From: Zantedeschia hybrid cultivar
Lineage: Eukaryota; Streptophyta; Magnoliopsida; Alismatales; Araceae
Assembly: GCA_030544215.1 (NCBI GenBank)
Contig: JARZZO010000016.1
Coordinates: 52,281,501-52,345,500, forward strand
Direction: 5' to 3'
DNA: 64,000 bases
The translations under genes were made by a program, and so were the position numbers. Under the pieces are notes generated by a model. The model saw only the letters and a list, made by a program, of their open reading frames with translations. It did not search any database and had not been told where the DNA came from. Shown piece after piece: positions 45,475 through 57,519 of the stretch (the stretch's first letter is position 1; each line of letters begins with the position of its first letter).

Positions 45475-46861
45475 TAATAAGTTGATAGTTTTGATCGTTA
45501 AAAGAACAAATGCATGCACTATATTCATGATTTTATGTTTAAAACTACATGAAATGATAGATAATTTTACACTGATTCCAACGGTACTAATTTTGTCAAA
45601 TTTCGAGTTAAAAATATCATCATTTCATGTGAATAACGGAGTGTAATGTATTTGCGATTTTCTCAGCAAAATCGAGATAATAAATAAATTCATTTCAGCA
45701 TAAATATAATTTTATTCATGATAAAATCCTAATTTACATTTATTTTTACGTAAACAGTATATGAAGACGATGTGGTGCAGTGGTTAAGTCTTTGGAGAAT
45801 TATGGGAGGTCCATGATTTAAATCTCAGCAAATGTAACTACTTTTTTGGAAGAATTAATGGAGTATGGGTAAAATAGTCTTTGACTACTCTCTAAAGGTT
45901 GTACTAATTTTTACTCAAGAAGGAGCCTTAGAGTAGCTGCCGCCTCTTTCTTCCTTCATTTCCTCTTTTTGAAAATACCCTCCCTTTTTAAAAGAACCTC
46001 CTTCTTTCCTTCCTTGCTCTCTCCCGTTGTTTTTCCTTCTTTTCCTTCCTGCCTTCTCTCCCTCTCTCTCTCTCTCACTTTCTCCTTCTCTTTGCTACAG
46101 TACCCATGGAAACTATAGCAGCTACAGTACCCATGTACTGTAGCAACCCCCTCTCTCTCTAGCTTTTGTTCTTTCTCTCTCTCTCTCTCTACATCTCTCT
46201 GAAACTAATGGCTCCCAGGGGCAAGAGGTGAACTCGAGGCACTGCAACTGACTACTGGAAAGAGTCTAGGGCTGCCAAGGATCCACGCGAAGGGCTACGA
46301 TGGCTGCAAACACTAGTTTTATCTCTCCATCGTTTCTCTCTAGTTTTTGAGTTCTCCATGTTACACTGTATTTCGAATATTTTTTATAAAAGTCCTATTA
46401 TTTTTTTATTTTCAATGTCTCTGTAAATTTTCATATAGTTCTATTAATGAATGACAGTAGCTCCTTTGAAAAAAGTTATCTTCCCTCCCTCTTTTTCTTA
46501 TACAACTTTTATTTTTTCTTCTGTTGATACTACTTAAAATTTATATTCTACTTTTAATTAGTATTTTAGAGGTAGTCTTAGTTCAGTAGATGGTCTTATT
46601 ATGCTCGTTTAGGAGTGCTCCTCTCGTGAGTTCATAGTGAGTCCGGTTAATTTCAATTCTTATCTATCAAATCATCATGCTCCCTCTTCTTTCTTCTCTA
46701 TTTTTCCTTTAAAAACTCAAGATTTTCAACTTTAAAATCTATTTCCCTGTAGATTTGACCCAATCTCACCACTTGCTATTTTTCAAATAATTATATGTGG
46801 AAATTATAATTTTAAGATTGATGTTTGAATATGCTTAACGACACATAATTTCGAGCGATCA
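45475..46861 (+). repeat. 3' LTR of Athila element
   Basis: 1,387 bp matching 33950-35375. Its first bases are TAATAAG rather than TGATAAG, probably a G to A change of the terminal TG. It ends GAGCGATCA. Confidence 0.88.
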
Positions 46862-46866
46862 CACCC

Positions 46867-48636
46867 ATTACAGCTCAATCTATTTACACACTCTTATAAT
46901 GTTTAGCATGAATAACCAAGCTTTGGATATGCCACTTTGAATATATGATTGCATGGAAAGATTGATTTTTCCCACTAGCTTTGAAATCCATGGAACAGAA
47001 GAAAACCTTCTTAGACCAGGAAAGAAAGGATATCTCTTGAAAGAGAACAAATTGGTATGGTTTTATCATAGTTAAGAAGAGAATTTGGAGTATGGAACAA
47101 TTTGTAAAAGTTTGAAAGAAAATTAAGATTAAAAGAAGAGAGAATAGCTTACTTGTAGGTTAGGATCTCGCCTACTAAAATGACTTTCTATGTCAGATAA
47201 GCTTTTCAATCACCTTCCTCGCCCGCTTGTTTAATGAAGAATCCTTTACAAAACTAGCCATCTTCCTTGAATGCTTGATCTCCTCTCTTTTCTTGCTCTT
47301 TCCCTTCCTTTCTCTTGAGATTGTAAGAGAATCCCCTAACTTTCTCTCTCAAAATCTTATTGTAATGGTTTGGTATGAGGAGAGAAGGATTATATAGAGT
47401 GATTTGTGTGGTTAGAAGGCCCTTTCTGAATTGGAAGAGGGTGTTTGATGAAGGAAAGTTAAGTCCAGAGTGGAGTAAAAAAGGAGCAATTTTGGTAAGT
47501 TAAATGGTGTCGTCTCGAGACGACGTCATTCAAATGACGTCGACTCAAAGCGATGCCATTTAATGTATTTATGACATTTTACAAAAATTGCATTTTTGTT
47601 GTTATTTGATACTATTTATCCCTCTTCTTGAAGTTACTGATGAAATTTGAGTGTAGGAAAAATTCAGGGAAAATAAAATGAAACTGGAATTTCAATAAGG
47701 TCCCACTGTGATCACTGAGTTCTACCGTGACTAAAAAGACGGTTATCTCTTCACCTGTATTTCCTTATGTAATTAATTTGCATTATCATTACTATATGAT
47801 AAATATTTATTAGAGTATATCAAGGACCTTGTTGTTATGATAAAACTGGAATTTGAGTTCTCCTTTATAAAAAACAATGATAATTGCAGAGGATTCTTAA
47901 TCATGCGGATAGGCCGTTAGATTGTTAATTGATAGGGATGATGGTTCCGCTTTTGTGAAACGGTGCGTAGATAAACGAGCTTTCGGCTTAGCACTGAATT
48001 ACAGGGTTGGTATCTTAACACATCAATAACAGTTTAACAATATTATCCTTGATTAATTTATATTATATTATATTATATTTTTTTTCTTTTAACCCAGTAT
48101 ACATCATATAGGAATTTGAAATCATTGTGGTAAGAATTAGTTGTTGATTAAATTTTAGATCATTGTTCTAATAAATCCCAACGTGATATGAAATATTCCA
48201 TTCTGAATTAATCGCTTACTTATCTTTGAGGTTTTCTTAAAGATATCATTGGAATTTTTTCTAGTATGGATCTTTATCCCATATTTCTTTGTTCTTTTTC
48301 AAGATCCATCATAGTTGAAGCACGTCCACATTGACTAGTAATCGCTCTCCATAGTGAAACCTTCATGATTTGTGACCTAGGATACTTCCCCTCGTAGGAG
48401 TTGATCGACCTTATTTTGTTTCTTTTGTCTATCTCATCAAGGCAGGATTGATTCTATTGATCTCTTTGAGTCGCTTTACTGATCATTTTGAGAAAGATTT
48501 TTATCATGTGATGTTGAGAGCGTGTCTTATCACACCTTGGTATCACCTTTTCCGTTCATTCCACTTCATTTCATTCACCGCCGTTCATTCCATTTTACTT
48601 TACTCCCTTGCAAAGTCAATGCCAAGGTGGGATAAC
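46867..48636. other. Unresolved repeat-like DNA
   Basis: No gene. It holds two 30-nt modules (47502-47561) and, at 47700-47715, GTCCCACTGTGATCAC, which matches 14 of 16 bases of the reverse complement of the Tat primer site. The region may be the remains of a minus-strand Tat leader. At 48618-48635 the purine-rich CAATGCCAAGGTGGGATA abuts the next LTR and resembles a polypurine tract. Confidence 0.45.
47502..47561. repeat. Abutting pair of 30-nt modules
   Basis: 47502-47531 (AAATGGTGTC, 10 nt, GACGTCATTC) and 47532-47561 (AAATGACGTC, 10 nt, GATGCCATTT). The first centre, GTCTCGAGAC, is itself a perfect palindrome. Confidence 0.8.
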
Positions 48637-49552
48637 TGTAGACACATTAATTTAACTTTACATTAAGTAAATTTTATGTCACAATTATAATGCTCCGAAA
48701 TAGTTTGATTTTTAATCATTAATTAATTTTTATTAATTTTTTGATATTTTTGATGATTAACGTCGACGCCCTTTAGATTTATAGCTGAAATTAATTAGGA
48801 CTTAAATTCCTAAATCTAGATAGATTTGACTAAATGACGTCGCCCATGGTCGATGCTATTTAGGTTTCCTAATCCGTCTGAATTTTCAATTTAAATTCAA
48901 GTTAATTTTCTAATTATCTAAATGACATCTCGTATGGACGACGCCTTTTAAGTGTCCTAATTTTCTACGCTTTCCTTTTTGGATTTTCTTTTTATTTTAG
49001 TCCTTCTAATTAGCCAAATGGCGTTGCTAATGGACGACGTGATTTAGAAGATTTCTTGATAAGCGTGCTTTGGCAGAGATTATTCGGTTATCATAGTTGG
49101 AAGGATTTCTAACTCCTTGGATGGCTATCCATGGCAATTCAAATCCATGGGAGAGCCTTTTGAAGGCCAAATTGCCTTCAAATCACTTCTTATAAATATA
49201 TGTACCTATTGGCCTTCAAATAAGGTTGGCTATTAGAGGATTTAGAGCTCCCATCAAGGTGAAAGGAGGCTGCTCTTGTGAAGAATGTGGACAACAATTA
49301 GAGGACTTCATCCATCTTCTTCCTTCTTCCATTGAAGCTTTGAAGACCCATGGCTTTGGAGGGGCCAACCACCTTCTTCTTCTTCTATTCTTCTTTCTAG
49401 TTTCCCATAGTTTTCATCATTGTTTTGCATTGCTTTCATTAGATTTTCATTCCATCACTCCATGTTACACACACACACTACATCTATTTCCATATTCCTA
49501 TGAATTAGGGGTTTTAAAGAACACCAAGCAAGTGAGTAGATTAGTGTGATTT
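48637..49552 (+). repeat. Tat-type LTR, 5' part (split by a chromovirus)
   Basis: Starts TGTAGACACATTAATTT, alignable with the Tat LTR at 60559 but much more diverged. TATAAATATA is at about 49192. It breaks at 49552 where a chromovirus is inserted and resumes at 57955. It may be a solo LTR, but flanking 5-mers (ATAAC, ATTAG) do not match. With a purine tract before it, it could equally be the 3' LTR of a deleted element. Confidence 0.8.
48754..49045. repeat. Three 30-nt modules plus one collapsed module
   Basis: 48832-48861 (AAATGACGTC, 10 nt, GATGCTATTT), 48920-48949 (AAATGACATC, 10 nt, GACGCCTTTT), 49016-49045 (AAATGGCGTT, 10 nt, GACGTGATTT). At 48754-48773 the two arms GATTAACGTC and GACGCCCTTT touch with no centre. 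Confidence 0.82.
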
Positions 49553-49987
49553 TGGTGGGGACACCGAACAGCAGAAGAGCAGACATCGAGCACGTGCTAC
49601 GCAGACGTCTTTGTAACTTGGCGACGAGCTCCTTATCTAGGATCGAGTCTAGTTATGCATTTTATTTTAGTCTAGCCTTAAGGGCTATTTCTGTCATTTC
49701 CTGCCCCTAGGACATGTTTGGTATTTCTTTTTAATAAGGTCATTCTTGTCTTGACCAAGAGATGCCCTTCTCTATATAAAGGGGTCATCTCTTCCCTTGT
49801 AGACATGCTAGAATGAATGAAAGCTTTGTGTTATTGTGTTCTCCCTCTTCTCATAATGTGAGATGAGAGCTCGTCCCTCCACGGAGGTCGCCTGAGAGAG
49901 GTTCCGGCGAGAGGCTGTGGGCGTGAGGCCCATGTTCGTATCGCCCCTCCCGCCTTCGACCCACCGTCTTGCCGACGTCCCGCGTCA
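49553..49987 (+). repeat. 5' LTR of chromovirus
   Basis: 435 bp, TGGTGGGGACACCG to CCCGCGTCA, with TATATAAAGG at about 49773. Equal in length to the 3' LTR. Confidence 0.93.
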
Positions 49988-49990
49988 AAG

Positions 49991-50002
49991 TGGTATCAGA
50001 GC
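49991..50002 (+). other. Primer binding site, tRNA-iMet
   Basis: TGGTATCAGAGC three bases after the 5' LTR. Confidence 0.9.
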
Positions 50003-52183
50003 GAGCCTTGAGGACGTCCTCACGGCCTCAGGATCCTCGCCTCCATGCTTGCCACCATTGCACCTCCCACGCCGCTGGAGACCAAAGAGCCGAGCCACCA
50101 CCTTGTCAACCTGAATGGCTTCTTCATCTGCTTCAGCTAACCCCACACCGACGGCCACCTCCAGCCACCCGCCAGCGCCGGGCGGCTCTGTAGTGGCCCG
50201 CTCAGCACCGCCTACCCACCGTTTCAGACGTGTGACCGCAGGGAAGCCCTCCTACTCACCCCACCACCTTTTCTCCCTCTTCACCATCTCCTTCTCCCGG
50301 TCTCCCTCTCTCCAGCGTCTCTTCACCATCTCCTTCTCCCTGCCCCTCCCATCGCCACCCACAACTAGCAGTGGCAACAACCGCCCACCCGACATGGCCA
50401 TCGCATGCAGCCCACGAGCCACTCCCACCACCTTTTCTCTCTCCTCCATTATCCTCCCCCTTCCTCTCGTGTGTTGCCTTGTCTAGCACCAGCAGCACCA
50501 GGCCCCCCCCATCCAGTGCGTGGGTTGGAACGAACTGGGGCTCCCGCCACTGCAGCACCCTGCCGCTATCCGACGGCCAGCCCAACGATGAGGAGCGTCG
50601 GCACCAGCACGGGGTCGAAGAGGACTTGCCGACGACGGCGGTGTCAGCACGATCCCAGCAACCCCACTGCAACACCACTGACCAGTCCTCGCACCGGCTG
50701 GCTCGCTGCCAACCAAGATCCACTAGCAACACCCCGCCGACATCCGGTGACCCTCGAGCTGGCCCGCCCGTCGCCAACGGTGCCCAGACGTCCGCGGCCA
50801 CTCCCGCGGCCGTAGTCGCCATCGCCGGACCCCTCGACGCCATCGTCTCCTCCTTGTATCGTCCTCCCCCGCCACCTTTTCTCTCTACTCACTCTTCCCT
50901 CTCCGCGTGGATTCAAAGGCACCACGGCGCCAGCAGCTGCCGCCCGCGCGTGAGGAAGAAGAGAGGCGCACGGCGAGGAGCATGACGAACCCACGTAGCG
51001 AAGCACGGTGGGCCCATGCCGGGCATTTGCGGCCACTCCGGTTGCCATGGTCGCCGACGACCCCTCCCAGCCCACTGTAGTGGCCCGTGCGTGAGGAAGA
51101 AGTGAGGAACACGACGACATCGTCGCCCGTGCCCCTCACGAACGTGGTGCATTTGCCACGTACCCCACCCACCCCCTCTGCGTAGGCCCACCTAGAGGAC
51201 GCTGCTCCCCAGCACATTGTGCCCTCCCGAGCACCCAATTGAGACAGGCGCTTCTGCTGCCACCCAGTGCCAGGCCCTTGCATGCACGTCATGAAGCCTC
51301 CACTGGTCACGCCAACTCCAGGTCATGCTGCTTAGAAGAACGCCCACATGCCAGATCTGCTGCATAAGGCACCTGCATGCATCACAGCTCGTGGCAGGCT
51401 TTTTTGCAGGAAGAAGAGATCTCGGCGGGATTCTGTATGCCTAGGATGCCTTGACAGGAGCTTTTGAGGAGGTTTGATAGGGTCATCATTTGGACAGATT
51501 TTGTAGAAGATTTAGAGGATATTTTTCACAGATTACTCTCCCTGCGTGGAGATTTGTGACTCATTTGTTTCCTTGCACGGGGAATAAGAATATGGCACGT
51601 AATTAATTATTTATCTCCCTCCTGTGCGAGGCGTAAGACAATTGTACACAGGTACCGAAGCGACACCGCCGCTGTGTGGGTGCTCTACGCATCCCCGCTC
51701 GCCCTCGTCTCCGATCGGAGTCGGTCTTGCAGGCCGGCTAGGTAAGTGTTGAACTCTGCTCCAATATTGTCTGTTCGTTTAGTATTCGCATCAATTGCGT
51801 AGCACCGGAGTGAGAGAGCATTCCACCACACTGAGTGATTATTGCTGTGGCGGTGAGAGAGTGTCTGCGAAACCCAACGCTCCAATTAGCGCAAGGTCGG
51901 CACGCCAAGTGTGGACAAGCCTTACATCCGTCGGTAGGTCCACAGCTACCTCGATTCGTCCCACGCACTTAGTGGGCTGACGCCGCGGGTGCTCAACATC
52001 CTTCACCACTACGAGTTCCCGTCTTGAGCTTCTCGCTCACTGAGTGACGACGTCGATCTTGTTGTCAATATGCTTGCTAATTCTTAGAATCCAGGATCCT
52101 TGCATTTAGCAAAACCCGTCAAGCCTTGCATGTCAGCCCGTAGAAATCATTTGAACCGTCCCGCATCTCAGCACAATCCTGTC
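50003..52183 (+). other. Unusually long, GC-rich chromovirus leader
   Basis: About 2.2 kb between primer site and gag, where a few hundred bases at most is usual. From 50030 to about 51400 it is GC-rich with proline/serine-like low complexity on one strand and overlapping open frames on both strands (for example 50256-50843 minus, 50371-50985 plus). Internal repeats include a doubled TCTTCACCATCTCCTTCTCC (about 50278 and 50320) and GTGAGGAAGAAG (50950 and 51090). I recognise no protein. It may be captured host sequence. Confidence 0.6.
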
Positions 52184-53810
52184 ATGGATCCCACACTTGT
52201 ACACACCATAGAGACCCTCTTGGGCAAATCCTTGCAAGACATAACTGATCAATTTGGGCGACTAACCCAACATGTGGACGAGAGGCTCACTCCCTAGGGG
52301 AGTCCATGAGAGTCGTGGTAGGACGAGTGAACAATCTAGAGAATCCTCTAGAAAGACCCCAAGAGGCGGAGGAACATGCGGGATTGCGTGATCACCTAGA
52401 TAACCGCCAAGGAGAGCCAGTTAGGGCCCCCAACCCACCCCAGGGTCAGGAGGATGTCCTTGACCACGAGCCCAATCGCGCGCCTCCGGAGCGAGCGCCG
52501 TGCAGGAGAGTAGAGTTTGACGACGGGTTAGCCCAAGAATGATATCCCGACTTACGTCGGAATGGGATGGGTGTCCATGGCTGTGGACAAAATCATGTAC
52601 CATGCGATAGAGTTCTCCAAGGCAATGGTGAGTATGACGAATACTACCCATACCCCGACCCACCATGGGTACGAGGGGAGGCCTACGGCTATAGGATGGA
52701 CCGCGCACCCTTTGCGAAAGGCCCCTGTTATTATTTTGATGAATATGAACGGGTTCCTTACCCTTACAGGGTTCGAGGGGATGAGCCTTATCGTGAGCGA
52801 GACCCCGGGCGCTTTGAGAGGGTTCCGCATGGGTGAGAGAGGCGAACATGATATTCCCAACCCACCACGGGTTAGGAATGCCTATGAGCGTGGCCGAGAG
52901 CGTGGACCATTTGATAGATGGCCTAGGGATCACCCCGACATTGATGATCACATCCTTCGAAGTGTGAGGGTAGATGCTCCGACTTTTGATGGTACCCTAG
53001 ACCCCAAGGCCTATCTTGACTGGGAGGTAGGGATGAGCCAGTATTTTACCTGGTATACCATGAGTGAAGAGAGGAAGGTGAGCCTTTCTTCTATGAGGCT
53101 TGTGGGTCGAGCCAAAACCTACTGGCTCAACGTGGAGCATCTTCGTGCTGCAAGGCGGCTGAGACCTATCTCCACATGGGAGGAGATGAGAGAGAAATTG
53201 CGGGAGAAATATGTACCTCCATCTTATGAGCAGTGCCTCCTAGACCAGTGGCAGAGGTTGACTCAAGACGGCCGGACGGTGTCTGAGTACATAGCTGAAT
53301 TTGATGACTATTGTCTCAGGTGTGGAGTTGGTGAAGATAGTAGGGTCACCTTATCGAGGTTTCGGGCAGGGTTGCATGAGAGCATCCAACGTGAACTATT
53401 CCTATGTGAGGTGATCACACTAGAACATGCCTATCAGATCGCCTTGGATGTGGAACGGTTTCAGAAGCCCACTAGGCCCCCCATCTTCCGGCAACCTGAC
53501 TCCCGAGGGGCTACTAATCGTCCCATGCGTTTCCTCGAGCGGTCCGGAACTACTCCCGTCACTTCTGCAAGGGTCCCTACTGCCACCACCCCAAGCCCTC
53601 CCTCACCCCTACCTCCAACTACCCCGGCTCAGACTTCCACCATCCCACGGGCTGAGAGGAGAGATGATAGAGGGACCGGATTTGCTAGTAGAGATAGCCA
53701 ACAGGCAGGGAGCTCTCGTAATCACTGCTTTCGGTGTCATGGGGTTGGCCACTATGCCAGCCAGTGTCCGACCAGGGCCCTGCTAATTGAGCCCTCCACT
53801 CATGAAGAAG
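52184..53810 (+). pseudogene. Chromovirus gag
   Basis: Gag probably begins at ATG 52184 (MDPTLVHTIETLLGK). A TAG at 52295, a TGA at 52540 and frame changes near 52300 and 52836 break the N-terminal part. From about 52838 the frame is open: the capsid core APTFDGTLDPKAYLDWEVGM is at about 52975-53034 and the zinc knuckle CX2CX4HX4C (CFRCHGVGHYASQC) at about 53728-53769. The latter part is intact. Confidence 0.85.
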
Positions 53811-56030
53811 AGGAGAACTACATACCTGACCCAGCCTTAACTGAGGAATTTGAGGAGAATGGTGCCACCCTAGGGTGTGTGCATAGGGGGTACGCTAGGA
53901 TCGAGGGCATTGTGGACTTACACGGGGACACTAGGCTTGGTGTGGTGAGATGCATCCTCACACAGACTAAAGAGGTGGACTGGCGTCGAACCTCCATCTT
54001 CCATACCTACACTAGGATAGCCGACCAGCCATGCAAGATCATAATTGATAGTGGAAGTTGTATCAATGCAATTTCCACTGATTGTGTCTCTCGTTTAGGC
54101 CTGGATCCTGAGACTCACCCTGAGCCATATCAAGTCTCGTGGATTAATGCCTCATCATTACCCATCAGGACCCACTGCCTGGTACCCCTTGAGTTTCAAT
54201 CCTATCAGAAGCCGATTTGGTGTGACGTCCTGCCCATGGAAGTAGGAAGCATCATCTTGGGTAGGCCATGGATCTATGATGAGGATGCTACCCTACTTGG
54301 CAAGGCCAACATTTGTGTCTTCAAACACAATGGCAAGAAGATTATCTTGCATCCCTCCCCACCTAAGAACCCCGCCAAGGGGGAGATCCCATCTCGGGAA
54401 AATTCACCTTCCACACCTTCACCTAACCCCTCCCCACTCGTTCCTTCCTCATCCAACCCACCCAACCCAGAACTAGCCGTAAAGTCAAAAGCGAGGATAT
54501 CCCTTCATATAATCAAAGCAAGTGCATTTGAGGGCGAGGTTGCCGAGGGAGCCCTAGTTTGGGCTGTCGTCATGAGTAATCCATCTGAAGGTTACTCCAC
54601 TCCACGAGTTGAGGAAGTGGAAACCGTCTTGAGCAGGTATCACGATGTCTTTCCCGTGGATCTTCCGAATCACCTGCTGCCCATGCGTGACATACAACAC
54701 GCTATTGATTTCGTCCCTGGGTCCACCTTGCCCAATCTGCCTCACTATCGCTTAAATCCCACCGAGCACGCAGAACTACAGAGGCAGGTTGAGGAGCTCA
54801 TTGGGAAGGGTTTTTTACGAATCAGCACCAGCCCTTGTGCTGTGCCAGCCCTCCTGACCCCCAAAAAGGATGGCACTTGGCGGATGTGTGTTGACAGCCG
54901 CGCCATCAATAGAATCACTGTGAAATATAGGTTCCCCATTCCTTGACTTGACGACATGCTTGATATGATGGCAGGCGCCACCATTTTCTCCAAGATTGAC
55001 CTAAAGAGTGGATACCATCAGGTCCGCATCCGGCCAAGAGATGAGTGGAAGACTGCTTTTAAGACCAAGGATGGTCTTTACGAGTGGCTCGTCATGCCTT
55101 TTGGGCTCTCAAATGCCCCCAGCACCTTCATGAGACTGATGACTCAGGTCCTCCGACCCTTTATGGGCTCCTTTGTTGTTGTCTATTTCGATGACATTCT
55201 CATTTACAGTAGGACCAAGGAGGACCACTTGGGCCACCTCTGTCAGGTTTGTGAAGTGCTGAGAAAAGAGAGCTTGTATGCAAATCCTAAGAAGTGCCCA
55301 TTTTTTACTGATCAAGTAACCTTCTTAGGCTTCATAGTATCACATAGGGGAGTTTTCGCCGACCCTGAAAAGGTCAAGGCAATTGTTGACTGGCCCCAGC
55401 CTATGAGCATCCATGATGTTCACAGTTTCCACGGACTAGCATCTTCCTATAGGTGATTCATTAGGGAATTCAACACTGTGATGGCCCCAATTATGGATTG
55501 CATCCGTAAGGAACCTTTTGGGTGGATGAAGGCCACCTCCAAAGCCTTCGCAGAGGTCAAGAATCGAATCACTCAGGCCCCCATCCTTCGCCTCCCCAAT
55601 TTCTCCAAAGTCTTTGAGGTCTCTTGTGACGCCTCTGGGGTTGGTATAGGAGGAGTGTTAAGTCAAGAAGGGCACCCTGTGGCATATTTCAGTGAGAAGC
55701 TAGTTGATGCTAAGCTAAAAATATTCAACTTATGATAAAGAGTTCTATGCTGTGGTCCAGGCTCTTCGCTATTGGCGACATTATTTGTTGCCATAGGAAT
55801 TTGTCTTGTACTCCGATCATGAGGCACTCCGCTTCCTCAGCTCCCAAAAAAAGCTGAATCCCAGGCATGGTCGATGGGTAGAGTTCTTGCAGGCCTACAC
55901 TTTTGTGCTGAAGCACAAGGCGGGAGTTGAGAATAGGGTTGCAGATGCCCTCAGTCGACGAGTATCCCTTCTTTCCATCATGAGTGTTGAGGTAACTGGG
56001 TTTGATAAACTTAAGGAATTGTATGAATGA
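53811..56030 (+). pseudogene. Chromovirus protease, reverse transcriptase, RNase H
   Basis: Protease active site IIIDSGSCINA at about 54041-54073 and ILGRPW near 54253. RT starts about 54660; the palm reads MCVDSRAINRITVKYRFPIP and is then cut by TGA (54944-54946), probably from CGA. It continues in frame with FSKIDLKSGYHQVRIRP and YFDDILIYS (about 55186-55212). A second TGA is at 55454-55456. RNase H has CDASGVGIGGVL near 55627, then a frameshift near 55730, and YSDHEALRFL near 55809. The stop codons look like C-to-T changes; the protein cannot be made. Confidence 0.87.
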
Positions 56031-56138
56031 TGTCCTGATTTTGGAGAGATCTATACCACGCTTAAAGCAAGATCCTCTAGGGGTACGAGTGAGTATCTCC
56101 TGCAGAACGGATACTTATTTAAAGGTCAGCAACTTTGC

Positions 56139-57338
56139 GTGCCACGCACCTCCGTTCGCAAATTTTTAATTCGGGAGGTACATGCAGGCGGTCTAGGTGG
56201 GCACTTTGGTCGAAACAAAACCATTAAGGCTGTTGAAAGCCGATTCTATTGGCCAAGCCTAAAGCGCGATGTAGCTCGTTTAGTGGCCCAGTGCTGTACT
56301 TGCGCCACTGCCAAGCAAAAGCGCCAGAACACTGGTCTCTACACTCCCCTTCCCGTCCCTGATCGTCCTTGGCAGGACGTGAGTATGGATTTTGTGCTTG
56401 GACTACCACGGAGCCCTCGTAAGCATGACTCCATCTTCGTAATGGTTGATCGGTTCTCGAAAATGGCCCACTTCATCCCTTGCTCCAAAACTTCTGATGC
56501 ATCTAGGGTGGCTTGTCTTTTCTTTAATGAGGTTGTCCGTTTACATGGTCTTCCCAAGACCATAGTCTCAGATAGGGATGTGATTTTTACCAGCTACTTT
56601 TGGAAGACCCTTTGGCACCGAGTAGGCACCCTACTTAAGTTTTCTACTGCCTATCACCCTCAAACTGATGGCCAAACCGAGGTGGTCAACAGAAGCCTAG
56701 GGAACCTTTTGAGGTGCTTAGTAGGGGAGCACACAGGGACATGGGATTCTATCTTTCCCCGAGTTGAGTTCGCCTATAATAGTTCAGTTAATAGGACCAC
56801 CGGGATGAGCCCTTTTGAAGTCGTGCATGGATACAAGCCTAACCAGCCTGTAGATCTCATTCCCCTTCCCTTGCATGCTCGCATCTCCGAGTCGGCTGAG
56901 TCATTTGTCCAACATATTCAGGACCTACACAAGCACATTAGCAAGCAAATTGATGAGAGCAACCAGCTCTACAAAAGATTGGCTGATGCACACAGACGAG
57001 TGCAGGAATTTCAGGAGGGTGACCTTGTCATGGTCAGGATGCGGCCTAAACAATTCCCCTCAGGGGTCGTTAAAAAGCTGCAAGCCCGCAGTGTTGGCCC
57101 ATTCCGGATCCTAAAAAGGATCGGGTCGAATGCTTATGTTGTGGACTTACCGACAGACTATGGGATCAGTCCCACATTTAACGTGGCAGACCTTGTAGCT
57201 TACAAGGAGCCACAACAATTCCTAGTGATCCATTTGGGCCTTTGCCATCCATTGAGAGCGACCCCCCTACAGAGTGTCCACCAGCTCCACCCCCTGCACG
57301 GCGTGAGCAAATTGAGCGAATACTGGATGAACAGGTAA
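56139..57338 (+). pseudogene. Chromovirus integrase
   Basis: Well preserved: zinc finger HAGGLGGHFGRNKT with CCTC, and DDE core positions SMDFVLGLP, IVSDRDVIF and HPQTDGQTEVVN. The C-terminal SH3-like part reads RSVGPFRILKRIGSNAYVVD then FNVADLVAY. A one-base shift near 57212 throws the frame off before the chromodomain, so the last 40 residues of this frame are not authentic. Confidence 0.88.
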
Positions 57339-57519
57339 TCACCACCAAGAGCAGGGAATATCAACGCTTCCTTGTCCGTTAGCGAGATCGGCCACCATCC
57401 GAAAACACGTAGATCAGCCAAGAGGACTTACAACTCCTTGATCCAGACCTGCTCGAGCGCTACCAGAGCAACGTAGACCCTTACTCGACGAGGACGAGTT
57501 CCCAGCACCCTAGGAGAGT
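57213..57519 (+). pseudogene. Chromovirus chromodomain, broken
   Basis: In the frame one base behind integrase a chromodomain is readable: EQIERILDEQ, YQRFLVR, then DLQLLDPDLLERYQS. Two stops fall exactly where chromodomains keep tryptophan (57379-57381 and about 57412), so both are likely TGG to TAG. Chromodomains bind histone tails and guide insertion. Confidence 0.8.

Larger units (their letters stand above)
33950..46861 (+). mobile_element. Athila-type Ty3/gypsy retrotransposon, complete but inactive
   Basis: Two LTRs (33950-35375 and 45475-46861) bracket a tRNA-Asp primer site, gag, protease, reverse transcriptase, RNase H and integrase in that order. Flanking 5-mers CACCT (33945-33949) and CACCC (46862-46866) match at four of five bases. 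The total is 12.9 kb including a 2.45-kb solo LTR nested in gag, so about 10.5 kb of its own. Protease DLG active site and RT sequence fit Athila. The coding frames carry several stops. Confidence 0.9.

Noticed and set aside
49226..49549. 107-codon open frame
   Set aside because: It falls inside the Tat LTR after the TATA box and is interrupted by the chromovirus insertion; likely chance.
50256..50843. 195-codon open frame on the minus strand
   Set aside because: It lies in a GC-rich leader where all frames stay open by composition; no domain is recognisable and it opposes the element.
50371..50985. 204-codon open frame on the plus strand
   Set aside because: Same GC-rich low-complexity region; overlaps other long frames on both strands.
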